From positions 186,001 to 250,000 of the forward strand of contig NZ_UEFQ01000013.1 in the NCBI RefSeq assembly GCF_900489465.1: a stretch of 64,000 nt of DNA, read 5' to 3'. Position 1 is the first letter of the stretch. Each line of letters begins with the position of its first letter. Shown here in pieces: positions 9,301-18,601 of this stretch. The notes under the pieces are model-generated. The model had not been told where the DNA came from. It ran no database searches and was given only the letters and a program-made list of their open reading frames with translations. The DNA is from Aequorivita sp. CIP111184. Lineage in GTDB: Bacteria > Bacteroidota > Bacteroidia > Flavobacteriales > Flavobacteriaceae. The position numbers were made by a program, and so were the translations under genes.

Positions 9301-9806
9301 AGTTTTCCAATAATTTGTAAATCCAATTCACTATTTACCACAGCGTTTTGATTGTTCCCAATAGTAATGCCCCTTGAAATGCTTCCGGAAGTATTCAACC
9401 CGTCAAAGGGGGTAAAAGTATTTTGATTTGTGCTTTCCTGCAGCGAATATAGCTTATCAATTTTTCCTGTATTTTCAACAATAATTTTAGGATCGAGTGC
9501 GAAATAATCTCGTGTTAAAAAATCTGGATACCGTAAATACTGAATGGTAAGCGAATCTTGCTGTTGCTGCAATTCTTCGGAAAAGATAATAATCCCTTTT
9601 TTAAAATCCATCAGATAGCTAAAAGGATCTGGCGAATTTCCGTTTTTATCAAGAATGGCAAACCGTTTTGGATTAATGCTCACGCTATCTAAAACCACGG
9701 TGTCTTTCACTGCAACTTTCTTTTCGCGGTAGTTTGAAGAAATATCCTGTGCATGGCCAATGGCCGCAATAAAAAGAAAAGAAACTAACAGGTAAAACTT
9801 CATCAT
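6339..9806 (-). CDS. Large putative outer-membrane beta-barrel protein
   Basis: The chosen start is the first of two adjacent ATG codons at 9806/9803, because it gives a clean signal peptide (MMKFYLLVSFLFIAAIGHAQ). The longer open frame to 9887 puts 27 non-signal residues in front. About 1,155 residues. The N-terminal part carries SGSISRGITIGNNQNAVV and RAGDIDLQ, followed by long stretches of alternating hydrophobic strands. The protein ends in an aromatic residue (SIQLRAYF), as barrel proteins do. A DYNNNGVQELEEFE segment near residue 820 resembles an EF-hand-like Asp/Asn calcium loop. It looks like a conserved Flavobacteriia outer-membrane protein; I cannot assign a substrate. Confidence 0.7.
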   Translation of the reverse strand: MMKFYLLVSFLFIAAIGHAQDISSNYREKKVAVKDTVVLDSVSINPKRFAILDKNGNSPDPFSYLMDFKKGIIIFSEELQQQQDSLTIQYLRYPDFLTRDYFALDPKIIVENTGKIDKLYSLQESTNQNTFTPFDGLNTSGSISRGITIGNNQNAVVNSELDLQIIGKLSDKVSIRASIQDSNIPAQEGGYSQSLNEFDQIFIELYGDDWNIRAGDIDLQNNNSYFGRFTKKVQGISLGGTFNNEDGSKISAFASGALVRGVFSKSEFVGQEGNQGPYKLVGPNGELYILVVSGSERVYVNGLLLQRGENEDYVIDYNAGEIKFNPTYPITSNMRITVEYQYTDRSYTRFIGYGGGNYTSENLDLGVYVYSENDAKNQPLQQNLSEEQVAILHAAGDDRDLMNAPSAVPDTYSENKILYKKENINGEDIFVFSSNPDDELFSVRFSLVGTNNGDYVISDTNAISRIFEYVAPVNGVRQGNYEPIIRLNAPIKIQVGGLNGSFHPSEKSRIDFEVAGSKNDLNLFSDIDDGNNDGFAGRLAFKQRVLTTADTLKVDAFGSLDFVQRDFRTVERLYNIEFNRDWNLVNPMGNQSFVISGVEVSHPKIGGGRYEFQNLNYTENFNGTRHVMASELKLKKLKLLTYGSYLNSKADSISSKFFRLNNITTYSFEKVWVGGKVALEDNRIQDVSRDSISPVSQKFSSFEVFSGIGDSTKVFVEAGYQFRVNDSVRNNLLQKVNSSNTYYLKSRLINTENTQLSAFANYRTLKYEPFLRNGTGINNFTPPINSVRETERSLNSRILYNQALFDGGIRWNTALESNNGVIPQQEFTYIKTDAGQGVYTWIDYNNNGVQELEEFEVAQFQDQAEYIRILLPNQVFLKIRENKFSQILTLNPQNWSNKEGFKKVLSHFYNQTSYVLDRKVKRKNDGFNINPFEDGGDDQLGLTLNFRNALFFNRGKQHLTTSYTFISTSSDNLLATGLQRSDLKSHQLNFNHKFWESWLLNLKGATGSNESLSENFANRNYRLDSYEFNPKISYLLSQQTRFDVFYEFKNQDNQLGNMEMLNQQTLGFSFAYTNAEKVSINGEFNYIDNKFEGSAFSPVAYQMLEGLQPGTNFTWRLLFQKRITKYLDANLSYFGRKSETTKTVHTGSIQLRAYF

Positions 9807-9927
9807 CAATATAACTGAATGTAGCGTATTATATTTTGTGAATATATTATGAAAATCTTTACTGGCGTGAGCCGTGTAAAAATACAATGTTAATTAACTT
9901 AGTGGCCTTTAACAAACGCTTCTTACA

Positions 9928-10698
9928 ATGAAAATTATTTCATACAACGTAAACGGAATTCGAGCTGCAATGCGCAAAGGGTTTATTGACTGGTTGAAAG
10001 CCGCAAACCCTGATGTTATATGCCTTCAAGAGACCAAAGCCAATTTTGACCAAGTGGAAATCGAGGAAATAGAAAAAGCTGGTTATCCCTATCACTATTG
10101 GTACAGTGCGGTAAAAAAGGGCTATAGTGGCGTAGCAATTATTTCCAAAATAAAACCAAATCACGTTGAATACGGCACAGGCATTGAATATATGGATGCA
10201 GAAGGAAGAAACATCCGTGTTGATTTTGACGATGTTTCTGTAATGAGCCTGTATTTGCCAAGCGGAACAAACATTGCCCGTTTGGAGCATAAGTTCACTT
10301 ATATGGCAGATTTTCAAAAATATGTTGACAATCTGAAAAAAGAGATTCCGAATCTGGTGATTTGTGGTGATTACAACATTTGTCACGAAGCAATAGACAT
10401 TCACGATCCCGTTCGGAATAAAAACGTTTCAGGTTTTTTACCTGTTGAAAGAGAATGGTTGGATGGATTTATGAAAAGTGGTTTTATAGACAGTTTCCGC
10501 CATTTTAATAAAGAACCGGACAATTATACTTGGTGGAGTTACCGCGCCAATGCACGAAACAACAACAAAGGTTGGCGAATAGATTACAATTTGGTTTCGG
10601 AACCGTTATTGAAAAATTTAAAAAGAGCCGTTATTTTGCCGGAAGCGATGCACAGTGACCATTGCCCACATTTAGTGGAACTTGAATTCCAAAAATGA
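9928..10698 (+). CDS. xth: Exodeoxyribonuclease III
   Basis: A 256-residue AP endonuclease/3'-5' exonuclease of base excision repair. The metal ligand Glu35 is in CLQETKA; the catalytic Asp/Asn pair lies in CGDYNICH (about 146-153), and the C-terminal SDHCPH contains the catalytic His. WWSYRANARNNNKGWRIDY is the family block that contacts the abasic site. Length is normal for XthA. The last four bases overlap the start of the aldo/keto reductase gene (ATGA), indicating translational coupling. It is divergent from the outer-membrane barrel gene across a 121-base region. Confidence 0.95.
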   Translation: MKIISYNVNGIRAAMRKGFIDWLKAANPDVICLQETKANFDQVEIEEIEKAGYPYHYWYSAVKKGYSGVAIISKIKPNHVEYGTGIEYMDAEGRNIRVDFDDVSVMSLYLPSGTNIARLEHKFTYMADFQKYVDNLKKEIPNLVICGDYNICHEAIDIHDPVRNKNVSGFLPVEREWLDGFMKSGFIDSFRHFNKEPDNYTWWSYRANARNNNKGWRIDYNLVSEPLLKNLKRAVILPEAMHSDHCPHLVELEFQK

Positions 10699-11732
10699 AA
10701 TATACAATCCTCCCAAATACAGATTTAAAAATAAGTAAACTTTGTCTTGGCACCATGACTTGGGGCCAGCAAAATACAGAAGCCGAAGCCCACGAACAGC
10801 TCGATTTTGCTATTGAAAAAGGAATTAATTTTATTGATTGTGCCGAAATGTATCCCGTTCCCGCAAACCCAAAAACGCAGGGGAGAACAGAAACTTATAT
10901 TGGCAATTGGTTGGCCAAAAAGAAGAATCGTGAAGATTTGATCATCACCTCAAAAATTGCTGGACCAAGCCGAAATATGGATCATATTCGGAAGCCTTTG
11001 GACTTCAGTAAAAAATCTTTGGAAGACGCACTTCATAAAAGTCTAAAAAGATTACAAACAGAATATATCGATCTTTTTCAACTGCATTGGCCAGAGCGAA
11101 ACACCAATTATTTTGGCCAACTTGATTACACCCGTAAAGAGGATGAAGTTTGGAAAGATAATTTTTCTGAATTGTTAGCAGATTTGGAAGATTTCGTGAA
11201 AGCGGGAAAAATTCGCCATATCGGACTTTCAAATGAAACCCCTTTTGGCGCAATGCGTTGTATGGAAGAATCGCGAAAAGGAAAGTTAAAAATCGTTTCG
11301 GTTCAAAATCCATATAATTTGGTGAATAGAAAAGACGAAATTGGTCTTTCGGAAATTCTTCAACGTGAAAATATTGGCTATTTAGCGTATTCGCCCTTAG
11401 GCTTCGGAACACTCACTGGAAAATATTTAAATGGAATAGCCAATGAAAATTCCCGAATCAATCAATTCAAACAATATACTCGTTACAGCAGCAAACCTGC
11501 TTTGGAAGCAACACAACAATATTATGAAATTGCCAAAAAGCACAACCTGAATTTTGCGCAAATGTCTTTAGCATTTATTCTTCAGAAGAAGTTTGTAACT
11601 GCTCCAATTATTGGCGCAACTTCAATTACCCAACTTTCAGAAAATATTGAAAGTATCAATATTTCGCTTTCAAAAGAAATTTTAAAGGAAATTGATATGA
11701 TTCACTCTCAAATTCCAAATCCGGCGCCTTAA
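10695..11732 (+). CDS. Aldo/keto reductase (Tas-like)
   Basis: A 345-residue NAD(P)H-dependent oxidoreductase of the AKR TIM-barrel family. The N-terminal LGTMTWGQQNTEAEAHEQL and the catalytic Asp-Tyr motif DCAEMYPVP are closest to Escherichia coli Tas and related AKR11/12-type proteins. The substrate-loop block YIDLFQLHWPERNTNYFG and the C-terminal cofactor motif PIIGATS are present. The physiological substrate is unknown. It overlaps xth by four bases upstream, and at its 3' end overlaps the convergent acyl-CoA dehydrogenase gene by four bases. Confidence 0.92.
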   Translation: MKYTILPNTDLKISKLCLGTMTWGQQNTEAEAHEQLDFAIEKGINFIDCAEMYPVPANPKTQGRTETYIGNWLAKKKNREDLIITSKIAGPSRNMDHIRKPLDFSKKSLEDALHKSLKRLQTEYIDLFQLHWPERNTNYFGQLDYTRKEDEVWKDNFSELLADLEDFVKAGKIRHIGLSNETPFGAMRCMEESRKGKLKIVSVQNPYNLVNRKDEIGLSEILQRENIGYLAYSPLGFGTLTGKYLNGIANENSRINQFKQYTRYSSKPALEATQQYYEIAKKHNLNFAQMSLAFILQKKFVTAPIIGATSITQLSENIESINISLSKEILKEIDMIHSQIPNPAP

Positions 11733-13093
11733 ACAAAAGCACTATAACCCGTAATCGCACGACCAACAATTAAAGAGTTAATTTCTTTGGTGCCTTCATA
11801 GCTATAAATTGCTTCGGCATCGGCAACAAAGCGTGCTACATCATATTCTAATAAAATTCCGTTTCCGCCCATAACTTCGCGTGCCTGACTAACTACATCG
11901 CGGGTTCGCATACTACAGAATACTTTTGCGAGTGAAGCGTGTTCATCAGTCAACAAACCTTCATCCTGTAATTCCGAAAGTCGGAAACACATGGTTTGCA
12001 TCGCGGTTAAATTTGCGACCATTTCTACCAAATGATTTTGAACCAATTGAAATGAGGCTATTGGTTTTCCAAACTGTTCGCGCTTTTTTGTGTATTTCAA
12101 AGCTGCTTCATAAGCACCTCGCGCGCAACCGACCGCTTGCCAAGCTACTCCGGCACGTGTCATTCGCAATACCTTTGCCGTATCTTTAAAAGAATCACAT
12201 TTTTGAAGACGGTCACTTTCGGGAATGCGGCAATCAGTCAAAGTTATTAGCGCATTTTGCACGGTACGTAGCGCCATTTTATTTTCAATTTTTTCAGCTT
12301 TGAACCCTGGATTTCCTTTTCGAATTAAAAATCCTTTCACTTGATCGGAAGCTTCATCGCGTGCCCAAATAATAATAACATCGGCAAATGTGGCATTCCC
12401 AATCCATTTTTTCTGTCCGTTCAAAATCCATTCATCGCCTTCCAGCCTACACGTAGTATCCATACCCCCTGCAACCGCCGATCCAACTTCGGGTTCCGTA
12501 AGTCCAAAAGCACCGATTAGTTCCATTTTGGCCATCTTGGGAAGCCATTCCTGTTTTTGTTCCTCACTCCCGCAGATGTATATGGATCCCATAGCAAGAC
12601 CGCTATGTACGCCAAAAAAGGTGGAAATGGAAACATCTACTCGAGCAAGTTCCATAGCTATAATTCCTTCCATTACGTATGTTTCATCTGGTGTTCCGTA
12701 ACCTTCATAGGTAAGTCCGCAAATGTTTAGTTCTGCCATTTTAGGAATGATTTGGAATGGAAATTCAGCCTTGTTCCAGTATTCATTGGCAATTGGCTTA
12801 ATTTCGTCTTCCATAAAATTGCGGACTTTTATTTGTAGTTCGCGTTGTGCGGGAGTAAGCTTTAAAGCCATATCATAAAAATCACCGTCAATCGGGGGCA
12901 GTTTGTGCTGTCCCTTTTTTCCACCTTTGTGCTTCAGCATTTTCATTAAACCTGCCAATTGACGGTCGTCTAGCTCGCCAACAGTTTTCATTATTTCAGA
13001 AAGATCTACTTTTTGCGAAAGTTTACCGAGCGCATCAAGATCGATGTCTTTCATTAAATGAATAGTTTGCTTGATTTTTGAAAAGATGGACAT
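11729..13093 (-). CDS. Acyl-CoA dehydrogenase (glutaryl-CoA dehydrogenase-like)
   Basis: A 454-residue FAD-dependent acyl-CoA dehydrogenase. The flavin-binding block GAFGLTEPEVGS and the C-terminal GGNGILLEYDVARFVAD plus YEGTKEINSLIVGRAITG are those of the glutaryl-CoA dehydrogenase branch. The latter block contains the expected catalytic Glu (YEGT). The first 65 or so residues, rich in Lys, Leu and Asp and containing KHKGGKKGQHK, precede the usual dehydrogenase start and are an extension. Substrate could be glutaryl-CoA or a short branched acyl-CoA; no pathway neighbours help decide. Confidence 0.9.
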   Translation of the reverse strand: MSIFSKIKQTIHLMKDIDLDALGKLSQKVDLSEIMKTVGELDDRQLAGLMKMLKHKGGKKGQHKLPPIDGDFYDMALKLTPAQRELQIKVRNFMEDEIKPIANEYWNKAEFPFQIIPKMAELNICGLTYEGYGTPDETYVMEGIIAMELARVDVSISTFFGVHSGLAMGSIYICGSEEQKQEWLPKMAKMELIGAFGLTEPEVGSAVAGGMDTTCRLEGDEWILNGQKKWIGNATFADVIIIWARDEASDQVKGFLIRKGNPGFKAEKIENKMALRTVQNALITLTDCRIPESDRLQKCDSFKDTAKVLRMTRAGVAWQAVGCARGAYEAALKYTKKREQFGKPIASFQLVQNHLVEMVANLTAMQTMCFRLSELQDEGLLTDEHASLAKVFCSMRTRDVVSQAREVMGGNGILLEYDVARFVADAEAIYSYEGTKEINSLIVGRAITGYSAFV

Positions 13094-13160
13094 AGTATTT
13101 TTTTTCAGAATTGAATTCTAAAGATACTATTAAGCAATTTTTTTGATGGCTAAAGAAAAG

Positions 13161-14294
13161 TTAATTTGAAGGAAGGGGTTTTATAACAGTTTCGTTTACG
13201 TAACCTTTTAAACTGTCCGAAGTTTGTATGTGAAACCATTTTTGGTTTTTTCCTAAAACGATAATTGTATCGTTCTTTTTTAAACTTCCAAATTCTTTGT
13301 AAACCGAAGCAGGACCTTTCCGAATTTCAGACCGGTTTTTTAAAGTGACCGCTTTTATAACAGAAGAAGGCATTTCGCTGGTTTGTATTTCGGTCTTTTT
13401 GATAAACGAAAGCGGATTCACCGCCCCTTTTGATTTATAAATCCCAAAATGAAGATGCGGTGGAGTAGTTTTGGCATTTCCTGTGTTTCCAACAAAACCA
13501 AGTGTATCGCCAATTTTTACTTTTTTCCCTTCAGAAACTGCAATGCTATCTAAATGTGCGTAATAGATAGTTTTTCCAAAAATACCGTCCTTCAACCAAA
13601 CCTGTTTCCCGCCCAGACCGCGCTCCCCTGTTGAAGATACTATACCATCGGTGACGGCAACAACCGGCGTTCCGCGATCTGCAAAAATATCAACACCTTC
13701 GTGGGAACGACTTCCCGCGTCGCGAGGATCTGCCCAAAAACTTTGGATATTTTTATTGCCAGCGCCACTTACCGGAAACTCATACAGCGGTTCTGTATAA
13801 ATTTTCAATACAAAAGGAATTTGCAATTGCATTTGCGGTTGCACAATAACTTTATAAAAGCCGGAAGTTTCAATCTCCAGAGAAAGAGTGGATTTTTTAT
13901 CATCGGAACTTTTTAAATGCTTGAAAATTTTAAGGGAATCGCTCTTAGCCTGAAAAAGATCTACAAAAACAAAAGCAGAATCGGGCTGTTTTTCAACCTC
14001 AATCACAATGCGCTCACCTTCTTTCAACTGAATATTATAACTGTAAACGTTGAAATTTTCTATCGAGAAAACGCCACTTTCAGAATATGGCAGTGTGATT
14101 TGAATACTGTCATGTTTTGCACTTTCAAAAGCATTTTTCCAACGAAGCAATAGCGAATCATTTTTTGAAAAGTTGCGTTCGTATACTTCGCGCGCTGTTG
14201 GTTGTATTATTACATCTGCTGCTTTACGAACTTGCTTACAGCCCGAAATGAGTATTCCTAAAAATATTAAAATGAAAAGATTTCTGTAATTCAT
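13161..14294 (-). CDS. M23 family metallopeptidase lipoprotein with SH3-like domain
   Basis: A 377-residue envelope protein with lipobox ISGCKQV (Cys19). The middle is a LytM/peptidase M23 domain: SHEGVDIFADRGTPV supplies the first His and Asp metal ligands, and PPHLHFGIY the HxH motif, so the zinc site looks intact. A C-terminal SH3-like domain (from about residue 315) probably binds the cell wall. Expected role: endopeptidase cutting peptidoglycan cross-bridges or an activator of amidases. Lies 33 bases downstream of radA on the same strand, with no sign of functional linkage. Confidence 0.9.
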   Translation of the reverse strand: MNYRNLFILIFLGILISGCKQVRKAADVIIQPTAREVYERNFSKNDSLLLRWKNAFESAKHDSIQITLPYSESGVFSIENFNVYSYNIQLKEGERIVIEVEKQPDSAFVFVDLFQAKSDSLKIFKHLKSSDDKKSTLSLEIETSGFYKVIVQPQMQLQIPFVLKIYTEPLYEFPVSGAGNKNIQSFWADPRDAGSRSHEGVDIFADRGTPVVAVTDGIVSSTGERGLGGKQVWLKDGIFGKTIYYAHLDSIAVSEGKKVKIGDTLGFVGNTGNAKTTPPHLHFGIYKSKGAVNPLSFIKKTEIQTSEMPSSVIKAVTLKNRSEIRKGPASVYKEFGSLKKNDTIIVLGKNQKWFHIQTSDSLKGYVNETVIKPLPSN

Positions 14295-14327
14295 AGCGAT
14301 GTTAAAGTAACAGAAATTGTACCAAAA

Positions 14328-15689
14328 TTAACCAAAAAGATGATGTACAACATCGTGAACTTTCGCCACTTTGATAATATTTATGTGAAAATTATTCTTT
14401 GGAATTTTGCAATATTTTGAAATAACTATGGAAGTAAAGCCAAGTTTTTCGGCTTCCAAAATTCTTTGTTCAACGCGAGTCACGGGTCTAACTTCACCAG
14501 CAAGACCAACCTCAGCAGCAAAGCAGAGGCGTTTGTCAATGGCGATATCAATATTTGATGAAAGTACTGCGGCAACTACGGCCAAATCAATCGCGGGATC
14601 GTCTACGGTTATTCCACCAGTAACATTTAAAAAAACGTCTTTTGCTCCAAGCTTGAAGCCAGCGCGTTTTTCCAAAACGGCAAGAATCATATTCAATCGT
14701 TTTGCGTTATAACCCGTAGCACTTCGCTGTGGCGTGCCATATACAGCACTGCTCACCAAAGCTTGAATTTCAATCATCAATGGCCGCATGCCTTCCAAAG
14801 TTGCAGAAATAGCGGTACCACTTAAATCTTCATCATTTTTGGAAATCAGTATTTCCGATGGGTTTGAAACTTCGCGCAAGCCGCTACCCTGCATTTCATA
14901 AATACCCAATTCATTGGTGCTTCCAAAACGGTTTTTATTAGCGCGTAGAATTCTGTAAATATGGTTTCGATCGCCTTCAAATTGAAGAACAGTATCTACC
15001 ATATGTTCCAAAATTTTTGGCCCTGCGATGTTTCCATCTTTAGTAATATGACCAATAAGAATTACTGGAGTTGCGGTTTCCTTTGCAAATTTTATAAGTT
15101 CTGCAGTAGTTTCGCGAATTTGTGAAATACTTCCAGCAGTGCTTTCAATAGCATCAGTATGCAGTGTTTGGATGGAATCAATTACGACAATATCTGGTTC
15201 AATTTCTTCAATGTTTCTGAAAATATTTTGTGTTTTTGTTTCGGTTAAAATGAAACAGTTTTCTGAAATTGGCTGAATACGTTCGGCCCTCATTTTTATT
15301 TGCTGCGCACTTTCTTCACCTGAGACATACAACGTTTTGTAGGGAAGTTGGAGTGCAATCTGAAGCATCAACGTACTTTTCCCTATTCCAGGCTCACCAC
15401 CCAAAAGCGTCAAAGATCCCGGGACTAAACCGCCTCCAAGCACGCGGTTTAATTCGTTATTTTTTGTATTTAGCCGAGCTTCTGCTTGCGTTGAAATTTC
15501 TGAGATACGTTGCGGCTTAGCAACTCTTTTTGAAGGGCTCTCTGGAGATTTCCAACTTACCCTTTCGGCTTTTTGGATTATTTCTTCAGCAATGGTATTC
15601 CATTCTTTACAGGAATTGCATTGCCCCTGCCATTTGGCATATTGTGCGCCGCAGTTTTGGCAGAAAAATGTGGTTTTTGTTTTGGCCAT
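14328..15689 (-). CDS. radA: DNA repair protein RadA
   Basis: A 453-residue branch-migration helicase of recombination. The N-terminal zinc finger uses Cys10, Cys13, Cys24 and Cys27. The Walker A motif GGEPGIGKST is at 97-106, the RadA-specific KNRFG motif follows (ANKNRFGSTNELGIYEM), and a C-terminal Lon-protease-like domain covers about the last 150 residues (from SSAVYGTPQRSATGYNAKRL). Length and domain order are canonical. The gene is divergent from the sensor kinase at 15737, with only 47 bases between starts. Confidence 0.97.
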   Translation of the reverse strand: MAKTKTTFFCQNCGAQYAKWQGQCNSCKEWNTIAEEIIQKAERVSWKSPESPSKRVAKPQRISEISTQAEARLNTKNNELNRVLGGGLVPGSLTLLGGEPGIGKSTLMLQIALQLPYKTLYVSGEESAQQIKMRAERIQPISENCFILTETKTQNIFRNIEEIEPDIVVIDSIQTLHTDAIESTAGSISQIRETTAELIKFAKETATPVILIGHITKDGNIAGPKILEHMVDTVLQFEGDRNHIYRILRANKNRFGSTNELGIYEMQGSGLREVSNPSEILISKNDEDLSGTAISATLEGMRPLMIEIQALVSSAVYGTPQRSATGYNAKRLNMILAVLEKRAGFKLGAKDVFLNVTGGITVDDPAIDLAVVAAVLSSNIDIAIDKRLCFAAEVGLAGEVRPVTRVEQRILEAEKLGFTSIVISKYCKIPKNNFHINIIKVAKVHDVVHHLFG

Positions 15690-15736
15690 AATAGTCAGCT
15701 AAATTAAATATATTTACGCTACAAACCTTCGCTAAA

Positions 15737-18601
15737 ATGAAACGCTTATTCCTCACACTAATTTTTTTGTGTATTTGCTCGTTGGTTGTTACCGCACAGC
15801 AATACCAATTTAAAAAATATAAGGTTGAAGAAGGTTTAGTTAACAACGAAACCTATGCTATTCTTCAGGATACCAAAAATAGAATATGGGTTAGTACTAC
15901 AGGAGGAATAAGTTGTTTTAACGGAAAAACCTTTAAAAATTATACTACAGAAGACGGGTTAGTCTCTAATATTTGTTTCAGCATTTTTGAAGATTCCAAA
16001 GGACGTATTTGGGTTGGGACTCTAGACAGGGGCATAAGTATTATTGAAAATGGAAAAATAACGAATCCAAAAGGTGTTGATTTTGCATATTTGGGAAGCG
16101 CCACCAATATTTTGGAGGGCAGCAACGGCACTATTTATATAATTTTTGTAAAAGGTGTAGTAACCTATAAAAATGGAAAGCTAGAGTATTTAATAAAAGG
16201 AACAGAGAAAAACCAGATTTCTGGTCTACAACACGCTGATTGGTATGACAGAAATACATTATACTTAGCATCTTCACAGAAAGGCATTTTTAAAATAACT
16301 CTAAATCCATTAAAAATTGAAAACATTTTCAATGAAAAAGATGGCATAAACAATATTTGCTATTCGGTTTTCATAGATGCTAAAAAAGATGTTTGGGTGG
16401 GTGCATATGGGGAACTTTATAAAATATCAAATGGAATACTCACGAAGTTTAAATTCAAACCAGAGGATTTTGACAAAAACCGTATTTATGGAATTTATGA
16501 AGAAAACGAAGATGAGTTCTATTTGAGTTTTGAAGGCAATGGTTTCGGCATTTTCAATAAGCAAACAGGTGATTTAAAAGTAATCAATGAAGCACAAGGA
16601 CTTCCCAGTAAATATATTTACAGGATAATTAAAGACACCGAAGGCAATCATTGGATGACTTCATATGGTGAAGGAATTATTCGTTTTAGAGATACTTCGT
16701 TTAAGCTTTATGATGACACACAAGGGTTACCGTCAAAATCTGTAAATAGCATTGTGGAGTGGAACGAGGATTGGATTGTTGCCACGGAAAGTGGCGCAGT
16801 TGCGATTGACAATAAAAAACAGATAAGTCAAATTACCCCTAACAAACCCATAAATAACCTTTTGGTAACGCCAGAAAATAATCTGTTTTATGCATCTGAA
16901 GAGGAAGTATGGGAACTTTCCAAAAACACTACCCAAAAGCTTATAGATAAAGGTGATTATAACCTTTTGTATAAAGAGAGCGAGAAGACATTTCTATTTG
17001 AAACAAACAGAATAAAGGTATTGGAAAAAGATTCTACCTATTTCATAAAAACTAAAAGATCTATTGACATAAAGCCAATTGGTGATAGATATATACTTTG
17101 TAAAATAGCGGGATTATTTCAATTAAAAGACGAAAAAGTAGATACCATTCCTGGCTTGAGCCCCTTAGATCATTATGATTTTAGAAGTATCGCCACCATT
17201 AATAAAAACGAAGTTATCGCTGGAAATGTAAAAAAATTATATCATATAAGTTTTGTAGATAATAATTTTAAAATACAAACTATTGATTTGACACGCTTTG
17301 CATCCTTAAAACATTTTCGCGCCTTAATGGTTGATAGCAACAATTTATGGCTGGCAGGCCGAGATATTTTATTAAAAGTTGATTTAGATCTTTTATTGAA
17401 AAAGGATAGTATAGTAGCCTCACAATATAATACGATTGCACATTTTCTGCAAAATGACATTAACTTTAATTCGCTTACAATTACTAAAGACAAAACAATC
17501 TTGGCAGGCTCATTAAGCGGTATGCTTGCATTTAATGAAAAAGATTTTATCCCAAATACACAACCTCCAAAACTCGCGCTTTCAGAAATATTTTTGTTTT
17601 CCGAACCATTGGAAGATAGTTTATATAGAATCAAAAATGAGTTAGTACTTCCATATCAAAAAAATTACTTGACTTTTAATATGGAATCAATATCCTTTAC
17701 CAACCCAGAAGAAGTTAAATATAAATACAGACTAATTGGACTTCGCAACGGCAATGAATGGTCGCTACCAACAAAAGATTCAAATGTTGTTTTTTCATAT
17801 TTGCCCCCGGGAAAATATACTTTTGAATTTACTGCAACCAATGGTGATGGGATTTGGCAATCCACTCCTTTCCAATATTTATTTACCATAAAGGTTCCCT
17901 TTTGGAGAACCTCGGCATTTTGGATCTCTATATTGTCCATAACGGCTCTGGGTATTTTTCTTTTTTATTATTATAAAAACAAAGTGGAGCGTAAGCGGAA
18001 TGAAACCTATACCCATAACCTTATTAAAGCGCAAGAAGAAGAACGTACACGTTTGGCCCGTGAACTTCACGACAGCGTAGGGCAAAAATTGATGCTCTTG
18101 ACCAAGAAAACAAAAGCCACAGGTAATCCTGAAATGGAATTTTTGGCAAGTAACACTTTAGAAGAATTGCGAACTATATCTAGAGGTCTTCATCCTGCAA
18201 CATTGGAGCGTTTAGGGCCAACGGTCGCAATCAGAAATATGATTGACGAGGTAGATGCAAATACAATTATCTTTTTCACACACGAAATTGACGACATAGA
18301 TTCTTTGTTAAGCAAAGAAGCATCACTACATTTGTATAGGATTATTCAAGAAGTGTTAAACAATATGGTAAAACACGCTGAAGCAAAAGTTGCCTCCGTG
18401 ACTATCGAAAAAAAGAAAAGCACCATTGAAGTCGTTATAATTGACAAAGGCAAAGGTTTTGAACAATCTGAAAAATTTAAAACCAGCGACAGTCTAGGAA
18501 TGAAAACATTGTTAGAACGCGCAAAAATATTGCACTCAAAAATTGATATTAAGAGTCAAATTAACAAAGGCACAACCGTAACGCTTATTATTCCAATTTA
18601 A
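15737..18601 (+). CDS. Sensor histidine kinase with two-component regulator propeller
   Basis: A 954-residue membrane kinase. A signal peptide (ends VTAQQYQF) leads to a periplasmic Reg_prop propeller over about residues 25-630, with repeated blocks such as DTKNRIWVSTTGGISCFNGKTF. A Y_Y_Y domain follows at about 645-720, then one transmembrane helix at about 727-750. The cytoplasmic HisKA_3 dimerisation domain has the phospho-acceptor His778 in ARELHDSVGQ, and a HATPase_c domain lies at the end (N box EVLNNMVKHAEA). The layout is that of Bacteroidota sensors for extracellular polymers, but it is the NarL-type, not the hybrid SusR type. Its partner regulator begins on the base after the stop codon. 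Confidence 0.93.
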   Translation: MKRLFLTLIFLCICSLVVTAQQYQFKKYKVEEGLVNNETYAILQDTKNRIWVSTTGGISCFNGKTFKNYTTEDGLVSNICFSIFEDSKGRIWVGTLDRGISIIENGKITNPKGVDFAYLGSATNILEGSNGTIYIIFVKGVVTYKNGKLEYLIKGTEKNQISGLQHADWYDRNTLYLASSQKGIFKITLNPLKIENIFNEKDGINNICYSVFIDAKKDVWVGAYGELYKISNGILTKFKFKPEDFDKNRIYGIYEENEDEFYLSFEGNGFGIFNKQTGDLKVINEAQGLPSKYIYRIIKDTEGNHWMTSYGEGIIRFRDTSFKLYDDTQGLPSKSVNSIVEWNEDWIVATESGAVAIDNKKQISQITPNKPINNLLVTPENNLFYASEEEVWELSKNTTQKLIDKGDYNLLYKESEKTFLFETNRIKVLEKDSTYFIKTKRSIDIKPIGDRYILCKIAGLFQLKDEKVDTIPGLSPLDHYDFRSIATINKNEVIAGNVKKLYHISFVDNNFKIQTIDLTRFASLKHFRALMVDSNNLWLAGRDILLKVDLDLLLKKDSIVASQYNTIAHFLQNDINFNSLTITKDKTILAGSLSGMLAFNEKDFIPNTQPPKLALSEIFLFSEPLEDSLYRIKNELVLPYQKNYLTFNMESISFTNPEEVKYKYRLIGLRNGNEWSLPTKDSNVVFSYLPPGKYTFEFTATNGDGIWQSTPFQYLFTIKVPFWRTSAFWISILSITALGIFLFYYYKNKVERKRNETYTHNLIKAQEEERTRLARELHDSVGQKLMLLTKKTKATGNPEMEFLASNTLEELRTISRGLHPATLERLGPTVAIRNMIDEVDANTIIFFTHEIDDIDSLLSKEASLHLYRIIQEVLNNMVKHAEAKVASVTIEKKKSTIEVVIIDKGKGFEQSEKFKTSDSLGMKTLLERAKILHSKIDIKSQINKGTTVTLIIPI

